In this document: positions 1-12,040 of the stretch, piece by piece
Layout of the letters: the number at the start of each line of letters is the position of its first letter
Position numbering within the stretch: position 1 is the stretch's first letter
NCBI GenBank assembly: GCA_001953115.1
Contig: LSSL01000853.1
Location: 4,237 to 37,648 of the forward strand
Source of the DNA: Smittium mucronatum
Lineage: Eukaryota > Kickxellomycota > Harpellomycetes > Harpellales > Legeriomycetaceae
Direction: 5' to 3'
DNA length: 33,412 bases
Notes under the pieces: model-generated
Told to the model about the DNA's origin: nothing
The model's database searches: none
The model's input: the letters and a program-made list of their open reading frames with translations, nothing else
Position numbers and translations under genes: made by a program

Positions 1-207
1 AAAAAAAAAAAGTCAACAAAATTCAAGATATTTGACCAATAAAAAAAATATAAAAAATCATTGTGAAAAACATCTTTGATCTTATGGGGAAATTAATGAA
101 AACATCTTGGAAATCAATAATAGTTTTTTTGACCAATAAAAGATCTTGTGATAAATAATTAACCAAAAATTAAGATATGTAATCAAGGATATTTAAATAA
201 TCACAAG
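1..207. other. AT-rich start of window
   Basis: The window opens with a poly-A run at bases 1-11, followed by very AT-rich DNA with frequent stops in all frames. I see no gene here. The coding-like remnant at about 208-575 may begin within its last part, since a short open stretch precedes it, but a stop falls at roughly 197-205. Confidence 0.4.
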
Positions 208-575
208 AGTGCAAAGTATGTAAATTAAGAAAAGAAAATATTCAACAAATCTACTTTGGCTACAGAAGTATTAAATAATTATGAAATCTTATATACTACT
301 TTATTTCAAAAAAATTAAAAATTGAATCTGAGATATCCAATAGAGTTACTGCTGAGTTTATATATGATTTTTTAGCACCGATGAAGACCAAATTTCTAAA
401 AATAGATATAATATATAGTCTGGCCATTTGGAACATCTTTAGAGAAACAACTTAATCAGCTCTATCTAAAAATATACTAACAACTGAAGGAATATTAAAT
501 AGGTGGAAAAAAAACACCTAACTGAAAAAATTATCAATGACTCAAAAAAATGAGGAAAAGAGAACTTGATTTAGA
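208..575 (+). pseudogene. Unidentified decayed coding fragment
   Basis: One plus-strand frame stays readable for about 120 codons with only a few stops, which is unusual in DNA this AT-rich. It begins with a CKVC pair followed by a basic stretch. The best part (about 313-450) reads smoothly through SEISNRVTAEFIYDFLAP and SLAIWNIFRETT. After one stop it continues through SALSKNILTTEGILNRW. Amino-acid use (Trp, Ala, Glu, Pro, Thr) is richer than the Lys/Asn/Ile/Phe/Leu noise of neighbouring frames, so I take it as a real remnant. I do not recognise the family. The surrounding elements make a transposon origin likely, but that is inference. There is no intact start and no promoter I can identify. 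Confidence 0.4.
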
Positions 576-1855
576 ATCAAGATATCATGACTCTCCACAG
601 AGCTTGGAGAAAAAAATATTTTTTGAAAATGATAAAAAAATCATGACATCCCACCTCGTTTCTATTTTAAAATCTAAGTTTTAAATTTATCCATTATATA
701 ATACTTTCAATCAACAATCGCATTCAGAAAAAAATATCTTCTTTCATAGCTTTAATACTAAATAATAATAATCTGTTGTCACTTATAAGGCTACAATGTG
801 ATTAAAAATTAAAACATATGAACAGTTTCTTTCTTTTCTATCCATTTTAAAATAAAAATCTTTAGATTAATTAGTAGGGCTCCAATAACCAGAAAAATGC
901 AGTTATAATAATAGGGTCTCTCTGAGGCATCTTAATGAATAAATAAAATTGAAATGAATATTCAAAGAATTTTCCTAAAAGACACTCTTTTTAATAAATT
1001 AATTTTTATTCAAGTCTGAAAATTATGCAATTAAATCCGAAATTACAGGCTATTTTACGATTTACTCATTGTAAGTGCATATTTTTTTCCAAATAGAACG
1101 AATAAAATTTCATTTTAAATCTAAATTTAGAATGGAAGGATAGGTTTGTAAAAGTAACAGATTAGTTGAAATATTTATAATTAAATTTGAGAGAAATTTT
1201 ATTTAAATATGAAATCATAGTTTAAATTTTTTATTTTAGGCAACTAATGCCGAGGCAATAGATCATACTGATTATTCGGAAATATAACATGTAAGATAAG
1301 AATAAAATTTTATTTAATCAAAAAACTGAAGAATAAGGATATTATTTCAAAAGCTATATATCTAATGCTAATATCTGAATTGATATTTCGGGTAATAAAT
1401 TATATATTTCAAATATTTTCGTAGTAAAATTTGTTAGAGACGATATGAGCTTCCTTTTTTCAATTTTTTACTGAGCTTTTTTTTTTTGTTTTTTAAGTAA
1501 AAAATCAATTTATTATAAAATATCTGATCTTTTTGAACTTTTTTTTTTAATATTTCGGTCTAAATGTCAAAAATTAAAATCTAAAAATAATAAAATGAAA
1601 GAAAAAATTACAAATTACTAAAAATTGTAATTAAATAAAATCAAAATCGATTTTATTTCATTAAAATGATCATCCCAAATTTAAATTTTATATGATCAAA
1701 GAGTTCAATAAATTTTTTTTTTCTGAATGAAAAAAGCTTAGAATTTACTTTTTTCTTATTTATCTATTTTTGAATACATAATAAATTTATGTTATCTTTG
1801 AAGCGATTTCTTTATTATTTTTTTATATTTCTCATATAAAATCACTATCTCTATT
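576..1855. other. AT-rich spacer, no gene seen
   Basis: About 1.3 kb of AT-rich DNA with dense stops in all frames, long T and A runs (for example near 1477-1492 and 1540-1548) and no recognisable motif. Slightly richer patches at about 590-660 and 860-940 give only short open stretches that I could not assign. Confidence 0.5.
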
Positions 1856-2056
1856 TCAATGAGATATATACTTTATTAATAGCTTTAAGTCTTTTTTATT
1901 TATTCCATTAAATCCACCCCTTTGTTCTGATAGGCTATATCCTTCACAATTCGATCCCAATTTAAAATATTCATTTTCTGAATTATTCTCATTTTTAGCA
2001 GTGTTAATATAATCTATTATCAATTCATTGAAACTCAAACTATGCCCCATGTACAA
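1856..2056 (-). pseudogene. Possible C-terminal tail of the pogo-like transposase
   Basis: A 66-codon minus-strand open frame lies downstream, on the same strand, of the pogo/Tigger-like pseudogene. It is hydrophilic and Asn/Glu/Lys-rich, with no membrane segment and no metal-binding motif. Pogo/Tigger proteins usually have a C-terminal region after the DDE domain, and this frame sits where such a tail would fall. I see no diagnostic motif, so the link rests on position and strand. Between it and the DDE domain (2057-2254) the frame is broken, with short readable pieces. It could equally be a chance frame, although its mixed composition is above background. Confidence 0.3.
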
Positions 2057-2254
2057 AAATGATATTTTTAACTCGGATAATCATAATAATAATTCCAATC
2101 CAAGGCATCATTTTTTTCAATTCTCCAATAAGACACGACTGATTAACAAGGAAATATGAATTATATATTAATTTAATACAATTTTGATGTTATATCCTTT
2201 TCAAAAATAGTATATCGAGGTCCCTTAGGTAAAAGAATCATTTATAACACTAAA

Positions 2255-3158
2255 TAAAATTTTAATTAATTCACTTGGAATGTTAATAGGCATCTTGGAC
2301 CATTTTCTGGATCAATGATGTTATGTTCGGGGGTATGAATACAAAATTTATTTCTTCAAAAATTTATGAACGATTTTTGGGATGAATAGATGCGTTTTCC
2401 ATCGACAAGATCATTTTAAAATTTATATTTATTTTTTACAACAGCTTTTCAATTTTCAATATATCCCATTTTTATAAGTAGTTTTCAAACTGTATTTGGT
2501 TTTATAAATTTTTTTTGAAGTCCTCCAAATCACGTAAGGCCTTTTTTTAGCCCCTTAACAATATCGGAGTTTCTGATGCGTTAATAATCCTATTTTTAAG
2601 CCTGTAATATTTGATTAATTGGACCCAATCGTCAGTTTAATTTTGTCTTTAAGTGGTTTTGAAAATTGAAAAGTTCTTTTTTCAAAAGTAACTTGGGTTA
2701 TTTTAGGCTTTTTTTTTTCAAAATAAATACGTCAAATCTATATTAAATACCTATCAAAAAATAATTAATTCAGTTTTATCTTTTTTTAATATAACAAGTT
2801 AGGGTTTTTTTATCTTAAATTTAAAATTTTTTCCACCAAAAATGTTTTTATTATATTCTTCTGGGTGTTTTCTTGCATATTCATGAAAAGCACTTGATGC
2901 CTTATCATCGAGTTTTATACTGCGAAAACCTTTTTTTTTGTAAATTTCAAGCAAAATATTTACGGTTTCGAATTACACAATTTTTTGACTTGTATAATAT
3001 CCATATAGCAGACTGAATAGAGGTGTACCCTTTTTTGTGTCATATATTTGGTGATAGAGGCTTTTTTTATTTGGCTATCTGTAAATAATTTTAAATTTTT
3101 TTCGACTTTCGAAATTATGTCAGACCTATGATAACGTGATCTATTAAACCTGTAATTT
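2255..3158 (-). pseudogene. Broken pogo/Tigger-like DDE transposase
   Basis: Reading the minus strand across frameshifts recovers a transposase of the pogo/Tigger (DDE_1) type, which normally binds terminal inverted repeats and cuts and pastes the element. The 5' part (about 3158-2960) is one long frame, rich in basic residues, ending near KKLCNSKP. A frameshift follows, then a second frame through YKKKGFRSIKLDDKASSAF to about 2803; this half should be the DNA-binding region. The motif NASET with its neighbours (about 2590-2570) corresponds to the family's N-A-D-E-T block, with the first catalytic Asp now Ser. At about 2420-2286 the frame reads MENASIHPKN, then a stop, then FIPPNITSLIQKMVQ. 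This matches the family's L-D-N-x-x-x-H-P and LPPNTTSxxQPxDQ blocks, with the second Asp now Glu. Several stops and at least two frameshifts show it is dead. Confidence 0.75.
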
Positions 3159-4045
3159 TATTTTATTTTTTCAATTTATCTTAAAATTTTTTATCTTTTC
3201 ATTATTCCCCTTAAGTTACTTTCATTAACTATCTTCATTATTTCCAAATTTTCTTCTTTTTATCCATTTCATAGGGCATATAGAATATCTGTCTTTGCAA
3301 ATATAGATAATGTAACTCTCTTTCTTTTTCCTTATTCTTTTTTATAATATATCTATTTTTGGAATGATTTGCTTTTAGTTAAAGATTTTCGTTATTATTT
3401 ATCCAGTAACTAGAAAAAGAAATTTAATTTTTCAAAAAAATTTATTGAAATTTAAATGACGGAGCCAATTATATATGTAAATTAGTAAAATCATGAAAAA
3501 AAAATAGATGAAGAAGAATTATATATATTTTTTCATTTTCACGAATAAAGAAAAACAATTTTAAATTAAAACTCAATTAAAAACCATCATTTAGAGATAT
3601 AAAAAATGATTTCTCTAATCATTTTTCAATTTTGCGTGAATATATGGTAATTTTTGCAATTAAAATAACAGATTAGTCAATATTTTTAAAAAAAAATTTT
3701 AGCGATAAATTCCCAAATCACATCAAGAGGTAAATATTTTTAGAAATGTATCGGTTTTATTATAATATCTTGATTATAAACCCTTTAGTTAAATTATCAA
3801 TGAATAGTAATGAATCTTTATAATTGAATTGGATTGGAAGTTGAATCTGGTAAATGAATCAAAATTCGTCAGATCTATAATACAAATTGGAAATTAGAAT
3901 CAAATATATATATTAAGAGTTGATCCTGGTTATGAAATCGAATTTTTTTAAATAAACGAGTAATATTAATGATTAAATCTCCATACTAACACAATTTTAG
4001 GGATCCACAAATAATATAGATTTATAGGATTTGATTAATATTTGG
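3159..4045. other. AT-rich spacer, possible 5' end of the pogo-like gene
   Basis: The first 150 bp (about 3160-3310), read on the minus strand, give short Lys-rich open pieces that could be the decayed N-terminus of the pogo-like transposase. The rest is AT-rich DNA without recognisable coding or RNA features. Confidence 0.4.
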
Positions 4046-4072
4046 CAGGGGAGTGTGATGTAATGAATATTC
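4046..4072 (+). repeat. TIR-like end, CAGGGG/GTGTG type (left)
   Basis: This 27-bp stretch starts CAGGGGAGTGTGATGTAATG and is G-rich against an AT background. An inverted relative lies at 7080-7104 (CAGGGGGTGTGAAAT on the minus strand), and a second at 13822-13850 that shares further bases upstream (TTTGG). It looks like the terminal inverted repeat of a DNA transposon. Family and partner are unresolved, and no clear target duplication flanks it. Confidence 0.45.
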
Positions 4073-7000
4073 CTTAAATTGTTCATTTTTTTAGAAAATT
4101 TTGATAAAGACTAATACAAAATTTTCAGATAATTTTATAGAATAAAAAAAATTGGAAACATTTTATTATTCAAAAAAAGATTAAAAATTATATATTTTAA
4201 ACAGCTTAAAAATTCAAATTTAAATATGGGGGAAAAATTAATTTATTCTATATAAATTTCTTTTTTGGACCCAATCTCTATCCGTAAACTGCGCATTTTG
4301 GAGTGATAAAAAATGTTAGAATATTTTACTTGATTCTTAATTGCAACAATCTTGTAAAAAATACATATAAAATTTGACAAGATTGATTTTTTATTGTATT
4401 TATTAATTTTTTTTGAGGATATCAAAGCTTCATATATATAAGTAAATGAATTAAATTTATTGAATTTATTTTTCTTGATATTATGGCCTTGTTATAAAAT
4501 TAAAACATGTTCATTTCAATTAAAATATATTTATATCGACTTTTATTGTGAATAAGATAACTAAATTCCTATAACACTATTTTCATATTAATGTTTTATT
4601 TTTGATATTAATTTGTACAACGTTTTAAAAAATTCAAAAAAATTGTTCTTTTTTATACACTATTTATATCAATTCAAAAAACGCAAATTTTGATTAAAAT
4701 GTGTAATAAAAACGGATAAATATTTTTTTTTTGATAATTTCATTGTTTATTTATTTTCTCGGTTTAAAGATATTTAAGTTAAAATAGGCTATTATTATAT
4801 TATGATATAAATAAATAATAAAGGATAATAGTATAGTATCAATTGATTTAAAAATGAAATAAAAAAAATTTTCTGTATGAATTTTTTTAAATCAAAAAAA
4901 TATTTTTCTGAATCACATAATTTATATCGGAAATTTACTAAATTGTTTAGGAATTATTCTTTTGTTAAACAATTTTTCGGAAATTAAGTATAAAATTATA
5001 AAAAAATAAAAAATAATTATTACCCGCATATTTTAAGAATTTAAATAATTTAATGATAATTTTAAAATTAAAAAATATTGTATCTATTAGATCGAGGTTT
5101 GATTTTTTTCCATTTATCACTATTAAGTTTGAAAATGGTAGTATTAAAATAAAATTTTACTTTTAATTAGTACTGGATATAAATAATAAATCATTTAAAG
5201 TAGTTAAACCATATAAAATTGTTAATTATTTCTTAAAATTTATTATTTATGATATTATTGATCTATTATAGCAATTATTTGCCAAATAATTTTATTATAC
5301 CTAAAATTTAATTTAATTTAATTTTTCTATGAATTACCTCTATCTAAAAATAAATATTTTTAAAATTTAACTTAATTAACTTTTAAAAAAATATAGTGTT
5401 ATGAAATTATGGTACTTGAAATATTGATATAAATCGGTTCTATATAGCGCTTTAACATCGTTTGTGGATACTTCAAACTTGATAATATTAAAAAAATATA
5501 TTTAGATTTTTCTCATAAAAAAACTTATATTAACACATTAAATATTTTCTCATGAAGTTGAAAATTATTTATTAGTAAATAAAACATCAAAAACATAAGA
5601 ATAACTTAATTTACAATTGAATTTTTTTTTAGCATTATTAAGCTCTTATAAATTATTTTTTTGTAGATTTAAAAAAACCCTCTTAATAATGTTATCTGAT
5701 TCCATGAAAATGCTCCTGTTTTACTCGCTATTTATAAAGGATATATTGTTATTTATACCAGAAATAAATACGATTTTTTTAAGTGGAATATATCTTTTAT
5801 TGCTGTTTTGAATTATTATATATATTTATAAACAGAATTAATTAATAATGAAATAAATTAAACATTTTAAAAATTAACTTTTTTAAGGATATTTATTTTC
5901 AAATAAAATCCTGATAAACTTTTTTTGACATATAATTTACTGATATGAATCATTTAAGGCATTTTATGATTTTTTTTAAATTTTTAGCCTAATTATTAAT
6001 CGATTTTTTTATTTGAAAAATCATCTGCCGTATAATTAATATATTTATTTATTTAAATAATTACCAAGCTACTTTGAAATAATTAATATTTTATTAAAAT
6101 AACATGAATTCAGAAAAGATAAATAAGAGGTTTTCTAAAAAATACTTTGATAGCAGATACTAAAACTATGAACCTCTTGTAAATGAGTTTTTCACAACTT
6201 TAATTATTTCCCGGATGTAAACATCATATTTTCTGTCACATAGAGTGATCTTGCAAGATATTTTATGTCAGCTTGAATAAAAATGTTAATTATATCTAAA
6301 ATTTATCAAGTAAACTATTGAAAGAGGGGTAAATTATTATAAATTTTCAATTAAATCAGATAAATATATTTAGTGGATAGAAATAGCAGCTAATCAGGAA
6401 GGGAAACATTATCCTTTATTTTTTAATGAAAATATTATCTAAATATAAAAATTCAATAACAAATGGAAATAGATATAAAAAACCCCAAATTATCGGATAT
6501 TTTATAAATTTTAAATAAATAAACTATTTTTGTTTTTTATTTGAGATTTTTAATAATTGAATAAATTAATCTGAATTAATTAAAGTTCAAATTGATTGTA
6601 TAGAAAAAAATTTTGTACATTGATATATTTAATTGACCAGAGAAACGATGGAGAAATAAAGTTATCAAGATATATTTTAAGAAAAATCGTCTATTTTTGT
6701 CTTTTTTGTTTTTTAAGATTATTATTTACTAAATTTACAAAATATAAATCTAGGATGAATAAAATCTTTGAAAAATTATTCTTCTGACTCAACTTGGTGC
6801 AGCAATGATTTGAAAAATTTTTTGATTCAGCCTTTAACCTGATAAATCGTGTAAAGTTTTGAATGATATAAAATAAATTTTTGGAATTATTGGAGCGGTA
6901 TTATTTGGTCTTTTAAATAAAATAAACTTTGATAAAATCAAGACTAATAATTTTATGCGCATTTGAAATATTTTCTAATAAAATTCGATAATAAATCCAA

Positions 7001-7079
7001 AACTTGGATCCGATTCAAAAAAATTCAATATATATTTAACCATTTCTTTTTTGGGCAATAATTTATTAATTTTTTTGCT
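4073..7079. other. Very AT-rich interval between TIR-like ends, no gene recognised
   Basis: About 3 kb of the most AT-rich DNA in the window. Open frames at 4243-4425 (-), 5617-5811 (+) and 6596-6787 (+) consist of Lys/Ile/Phe/Leu/Asn codons, as expected from composition alone, and I do not call them genes. A pentanucleotide (AATTT)n stretch lies at about 5306-5328. A patch at about 6340-6430 gives a better plus-strand piece (IEIAANQEGKHYPLFFNEN), which may be a coding relic too short to assign. If the flanking CAGGGG ends belong together, this is the decayed interior of a 3.06 kb element. Confidence 0.4.
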
Positions 7080-7104
7080 GAATCTGCATATTTCACACCC
7101 CCTG
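7080..7104 (-). repeat. TIR-like end, CAGGGG/GTGTG type (right)
   Basis: On the minus strand this reads CAGGGGGTGTGAAATATGCA and ends near GATTC. It is an inverted match to the left end at 4046-4072, with a one-base gap and a few mismatches over about 25 bp. The eight bases outside the two ends do not match, so a target-site duplication is not supported. Confidence 0.45.
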
Positions 7105-8175
7105 ATTATCAAAAATAAGAATTATACGTTTAAATTTAAACTGAAGTGAAAGGAAAAGCAATTAAAACTAATAAAGTGATAAATTTTAATCATTATCAAA
7201 ATTAATCCATTAAAATTAGTGATTTGAATATATTTGAAATAAATATAAGATAAATGGTTAAAATTGAACAATGCAAATAATATTTGGGGCTGAAATCTTT
7301 CTGATATTTGTAGATTTGACTATTAGACACATCTATACGTTTTAAATTTATTTCCGGAGATAAATTTACGTTCACAAAAATATTTATCTGTCTTAGTCTC
7401 CGTTTAATATATTATTTGGCTCCTTATTTCTTAAAAAAAATTTCCATATTTATTTTAAATTTATTTTTGTATTTTTTCCGCTTCAATAATTTTATTGTTT
7501 TTTTTCTAATGGTCTTATAAATTTTTATATCTTTTACTTTATGTTAGTTTGGTGATATCCAGAAGTTTTTCGAAAACAGTAATATGAACGTTATATTATA
7601 AAATGATCTAAGTATCCTATTATGATTGGAGGGTCAAATAAAATATACTTTTAGAAATTCAAAATCATTTATCGACTTTTAACTTCTGGATATTATCCTG
7701 ATAAAACGCTTGGTTAGGTAAAATCTGTGATGCAATATACATAGATTCAGGAAATTGGGAGGAATAATAGATATTTTGAACTTCTATTTATTTTAATTGG
7801 TATAACCTCCCTGAAATATTATTCTAGTCCAACATAACCTTATTCCATTATAATTTCAGTTTTAGTTTAGTTTCCAGGATTTTTAATTTTGCATTCTGAT
7901 TATTATTTTTTACAAATTATCGTTGTATAGATCTAATAGAGCTGAAAACATTCATATCAGAGATATAAAATTGAAATTTAAAGCTCAATTATGCACATCT
8001 TCAAATTGAAAACTTCGACCACTTTTTTTTATGCAATGCTTATAATTTTTTCTCTAATATAATTTTTTTAAATGGATATTTCTTTCGACCGTTTGATGAA
8101 AAATGATGCAAAATAATATGATTGCAGAAAATTCAGGGTTTTTATTTCAAAAAAAATCTCTTTAAATTTCTCAAT
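7105..8175. other. AT-rich spacer with weak coding traces
   Basis: Mostly featureless. Two patches are less AT-biased. At about 7270-7330 (+) a frame reads MQIIFGAEIFLIFVDLTIRH. At about 7635-7765 a minus-strand frame of roughly 40 codons has one stop and includes FLNLCILHHRFYLTKRFI. Neither was recognised, and the second patch is open on both strands. They may be transposon scraps. Confidence 0.35.
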
Positions 8176-8596
8176 TTTTATTATTGATGCAAACAGTGAG
8201 AGTTTTGTAAATTCTCATAAAATTGCATCAGCTTCATTTAATACAGTCCATTCTGTGATTGTGGACATGTGAAAAATTTTTATGATTCAGGAAACTCATA
8301 TTAATTCTAAAGCTGGGTAAATATAATCAAATTTAATATTTTTGTGTTACTGTTGATTATCTTCCTCTTTTAGACCCTTTAATCAATAATTATATTCCTC
8401 ATATGATATATACTTAATTATATTCAATAATAGTGAAGCCAGAAAAACATAAAATTTTCTTTAGTTATTATACAGGCTATGGAATTTTTCTGATTTGTTA
8501 TGCTCGAAATCCATTTCAAAATTTATTGTTTTCTATTTGCTACTATTTATTTCTAATTATAAATTATAGTCTTCTTCTGATATCTAAATATATTTG
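8176..8596 (+). pseudogene. Possible LINE-type endonuclease remnant
   Basis: A plus-strand frame from about 8176 runs through FIIDANSESFVNSHKIASA, then one stop, then KIFMIQETHINSKAG at about 8276-8320. In apurinic-like endonuclease domains of non-LTR retrotransposons, a hydrophobic strand ending in QETH carries a catalytic Glu and sits about 40-50 residues from the domain start, which fits this spacing. After a frameshift a second open run (about 8345-8594, one internal stop) includes SYYTGYGIFLICYARNPF, where such proteins usually have a Gly-rich strand. I see no reverse transcriptase downstream. The match rests mainly on one motif, so this is a tentative call; it could be an unrelated coding relic. 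Confidence 0.35.
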
Positions 8597-8605
8597 AAAC
8601 AGGTT

Positions 8606-11600
8606 TCCAGATATCATCATTTTATATTTATCCTAATCTGTCTTGGGGATAATTTTGTGGGATTTAATTTAAATTTTTATATGAAATAGAAAGTTTAATT
8701 TTTAGTAGGGATAAACTAGGTAATTTTTAAAAAATAGAATCTATTTTACAAAAATTATTCTGTAATTAATATATCAAATATTTGTTAAATGAACCCCTTT
8801 TTTTTGCTTTTAATTATTTAATTTTTTCATAAGTTTATTTTAATACGGTCATTATAAAATTTAAATTGGTTTAATTGGTTAATTACTAGTTATTAAATTC
8901 TAAGATGTATTTAATTATAGTAAAAATTGTACCAAAAAGAAAATATTTACTTTTTTTATCCAATCATAGACTTTCCCACATAAATTCTAAATGATACAAA
9001 TAATTTTTATATTAATAGAAAATTTTTATAAATATTTAAATTATTCTTGCTTATTTTTTCTAACATAATCAATCCTATATAATTGATTTTTTTATCTATC
9101 CATAATTATACTTAAATTAATCATTACCCTAAAAAATAATTAAAATATGAGAGTGGCTTCAGAAAAAATAGATAATAAATAGCCGGTGCTAGTCAAATTT
9201 AAAAAATAATTCGAAAAAAGATATTAGAAACTTTTTTTAATACCTATACAATATTTTAGATTTTTAAAAACAAAAACAAAATCAGATTTATATATTTAAA
9301 GCCTTTAATAATTGTATTTGTATTTCAAGGGGGCATAATATTTTTTTTCGACCTAATTTAATTTATTATTATAAAATTAATCGCTATTAAAATATGGTTG
9401 TATATCTTCGAAATTCAGAAAAAGATGTAGTGTATAAATTCTATTTATTTTATTGTTAATATTATATTTTGCAATCATAAATTGGCCATATTTCTTTATT
9501 AGGAAAATTGATGTAACATTATTATTTTAATTTAATTTTTATTTAGAAGTTTAAAACTAATAATTTTTTAATTTGTCTAAAGTAAAAAGCTTTTAAATAT
9601 CATTACCATAATATTTTTAAAAGAATACAAAATTATAACACAGATAGAGGTAATAAAAATCCAGTATCTCTTGACTAATAATTAATTGGACTTCGTTTAT
9701 GTGATTTAAAATATAATTAAAATAATATCCATAACATTCTTCAATAATCATGTAAATATTGTGATTTTTTCTATATAGGATATTTTCAGCATTATTTACA
9801 TAAAAAAATCCAATATCTTGTATCGAATTGATTATTAACCAGAATCATTTTCGGTATTTAAAACCCCTTAAATAACTAACCTAAAATCATAAGTTTTTTC
9901 ACTCTATGAGAATCATATACCCAATTTTTTAAATTTTTATTAACATTTTAAATAAAAAAATCTTAACCGAAAAAACATTCAAATTTCTCAACTCAAATAA
10001 ACTAATCTCAATTATAAATCATTTGTAATTCTTCATCATCAATTATAAAAAAACCACAAAATAATTGCAAAATATTTTATTAAACGCTTTATGGATTTTT
10101 TTGGTATTGTTATTAGGCCAAAATAGCAGAATTTTGTAATAATAAACATCAAAACGATAATTTTTATTTGCGAAAATAATTTGATGCATTCTAGATACAA
10201 AATATTTGCAATTTAGCAGTAGATTGTGTGATATAGTTAAAAAATCAATAATTTTAGAACATTTTAACTATGGTATGAAAATTTGAATTGAAATATATTG
10301 AAATAAAAATCAAATTATTAAACTTTGATAAAATTTGTCAAATTATTTTATAAATTCATTTTTATTCATAAAATTATTAAATAATGCTATAAAAAAGCAG
10401 AATTAATTAGAATTATTTTTTTATAGATTTCTGTTCACTGGTGTCTTGAAATATTTTTTAAAATTTCATTTTCGCTACTGAATATTTATATTTTGGAGAT
10501 AAAAAGGGTTAATTTTATTTTATCTAATATTATAGCATATTTCCTTAAAAAAAATTTAAAACGCCTTCTGTAAATTAAAAATTATATTTTAAGGTTCTCA
10601 ATTGTATTTAATGACTAAACTTACAATAAATCTGGAAATTTCGATCATAAATTTGTGTAAAAAAGAAACCCCCTATTTTATTTGGTGATTTAAACTCTAT
10701 AGTGCTTAAAATTTAAAACTTCTTTTAATCACTGATTCAAATAATACATAGTAGTATTTTGAATTATAAATATAGTTTTATTTAATTTTTTTATGCCTTT
10801 TTTATATTAAATCATATTTTGAAAAATCAATGAAAAATATTTTACTAAAATCCCTTAAAATTTAGTATTTTTCTTCGTTTTTTTTTCACTTGCACTTAAT
10901 AAGTATGTATTATTTGTACAAACATTTTTTCGTATTTCGGAAATTTATAATATAACCCACAATGATAAAAAATGTAACATTGTTTTTATAAAGGGATTAA
11001 AATTTTTGGCATTATTTTATTTCAAATAATCGAAGAAATTTTTTTCAAAAAATATTCATAAATGAAAGATAATTTTTTTCAAAATATTTATGAATATGAA
11101 GAAATCTTAATTTATCTTTATTTACGATAAGCGAATTCGGAGTTTACAATGGTTTTAGTAATTAATACTTATCTTCTCATTCTTTGTTTAAATCGTTGAA
11201 TACGTTATTTATAAAAGAAATAAATTATATTAAATATATATTCTTAAAATAAAATGCTAGATAATTAAAACAAACATAATAATTTATCTAATAAAATTAT
11301 TTTTTATTTGAATATATAAAGATTATCATTAATATTAAATTTACTCTATTATTATTTAAACTAAAAAAAAATTCAGTTTAAACGCTTTGAAACAATAAGT
11401 TTTTTCTTTTCGGCACATAAAATTTATCTACTTGTAATTATAAACAGAACTTATTATTCTAAAATGATATTGGGGTATAATTAAAATATTTTGATTAAAA
11501 CATGAAAATAATCGATTATCCGTCCATTTTTTATATATATTCATAAAATAGATAATTTTATTACGATATAATGTTTTTTTCATCTTATAACTTATTTTTT

Positions 11601-11967
11601 TATCAAAGATAATAAGCAAAAAAATAAAAGCCCTCCTTTTGGTTGTGAAACAAAATTTTACACGGATTTTTTTATATATAGTTTTAAGATTTATTTTTTT
11701 CCTCAATAAATAAATAAATCCCATATATAAATACTTTTTTTAAAAAAAACTAACCCATATGTATATAATTATTTTATGTAGTTTTGATCCCCATTTTGAT
11801 GCGATCCTTATGTGATTGAGATTTTTTTTTGTGATTTTGAGCCTATGTGTTTTTGATTCGTGTTAATTGAATAAAATAATTTATAATTTAATTATCATCA
11901 TGAAAGCTCTTTTACAATTTTTAAAAAATCATATAAAATGAAAAAAAATCATTTGGATATAATTTTT
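8606..11967. other. Long AT-rich spacer, no gene recognised
   Basis: About 3.4 kb with frequent stops and no motif I can name. The 98-codon minus-strand frame at 11428-11724 is Lys/Ile/Phe/Tyr-rich, with no domain signature. It is best explained by composition, although it is the longest of these frames. A GGGGG run at 9330-9334, in an otherwise G-poor stretch, is the only base-composition oddity. Confidence 0.45.
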
Positions 11968-12040
11968 AAATGAATTTAATTAGATCCTAATTATTAAATG
12001 AATTCAATTAGATCCTAATCATTTAATCAATTCAATAACG
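11968..12040. repeat. 28-bp tandem repeat, about 2.5 copies
   Basis: The unit AAATGAATTTAATTAGATCC plus about eight further bases occurs at 11968-11995 and again at 11996-12024 with few changes. A partial, more diverged third copy follows to about 12040. It is a short minisatellite with no associated gene. Confidence 0.75.

Noticed and set aside
4243..4425. 60-codon minus-strand open frame
   Set aside because: Composition is Lys/Ile/Ser/Asn noise, with no motif and no neighbouring support.
5617..5811. 64-codon plus-strand open frame, strongly hydrophobic
   Set aside because: Leu/Phe/Ile richness follows from T-rich DNA; there is no evidence of a real membrane protein.
6596..6787. 63-codon plus-strand open frame
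   Set aside because: It starts at a non-ATG codon and its composition matches background.
11428..11724. 98-codon minus-strand open frame
   Set aside because: It is the longest frame in the gene-free part, but it is Lys/Ile/Phe/Tyr-rich without domain signature. I kept it as spacer, with some doubt.
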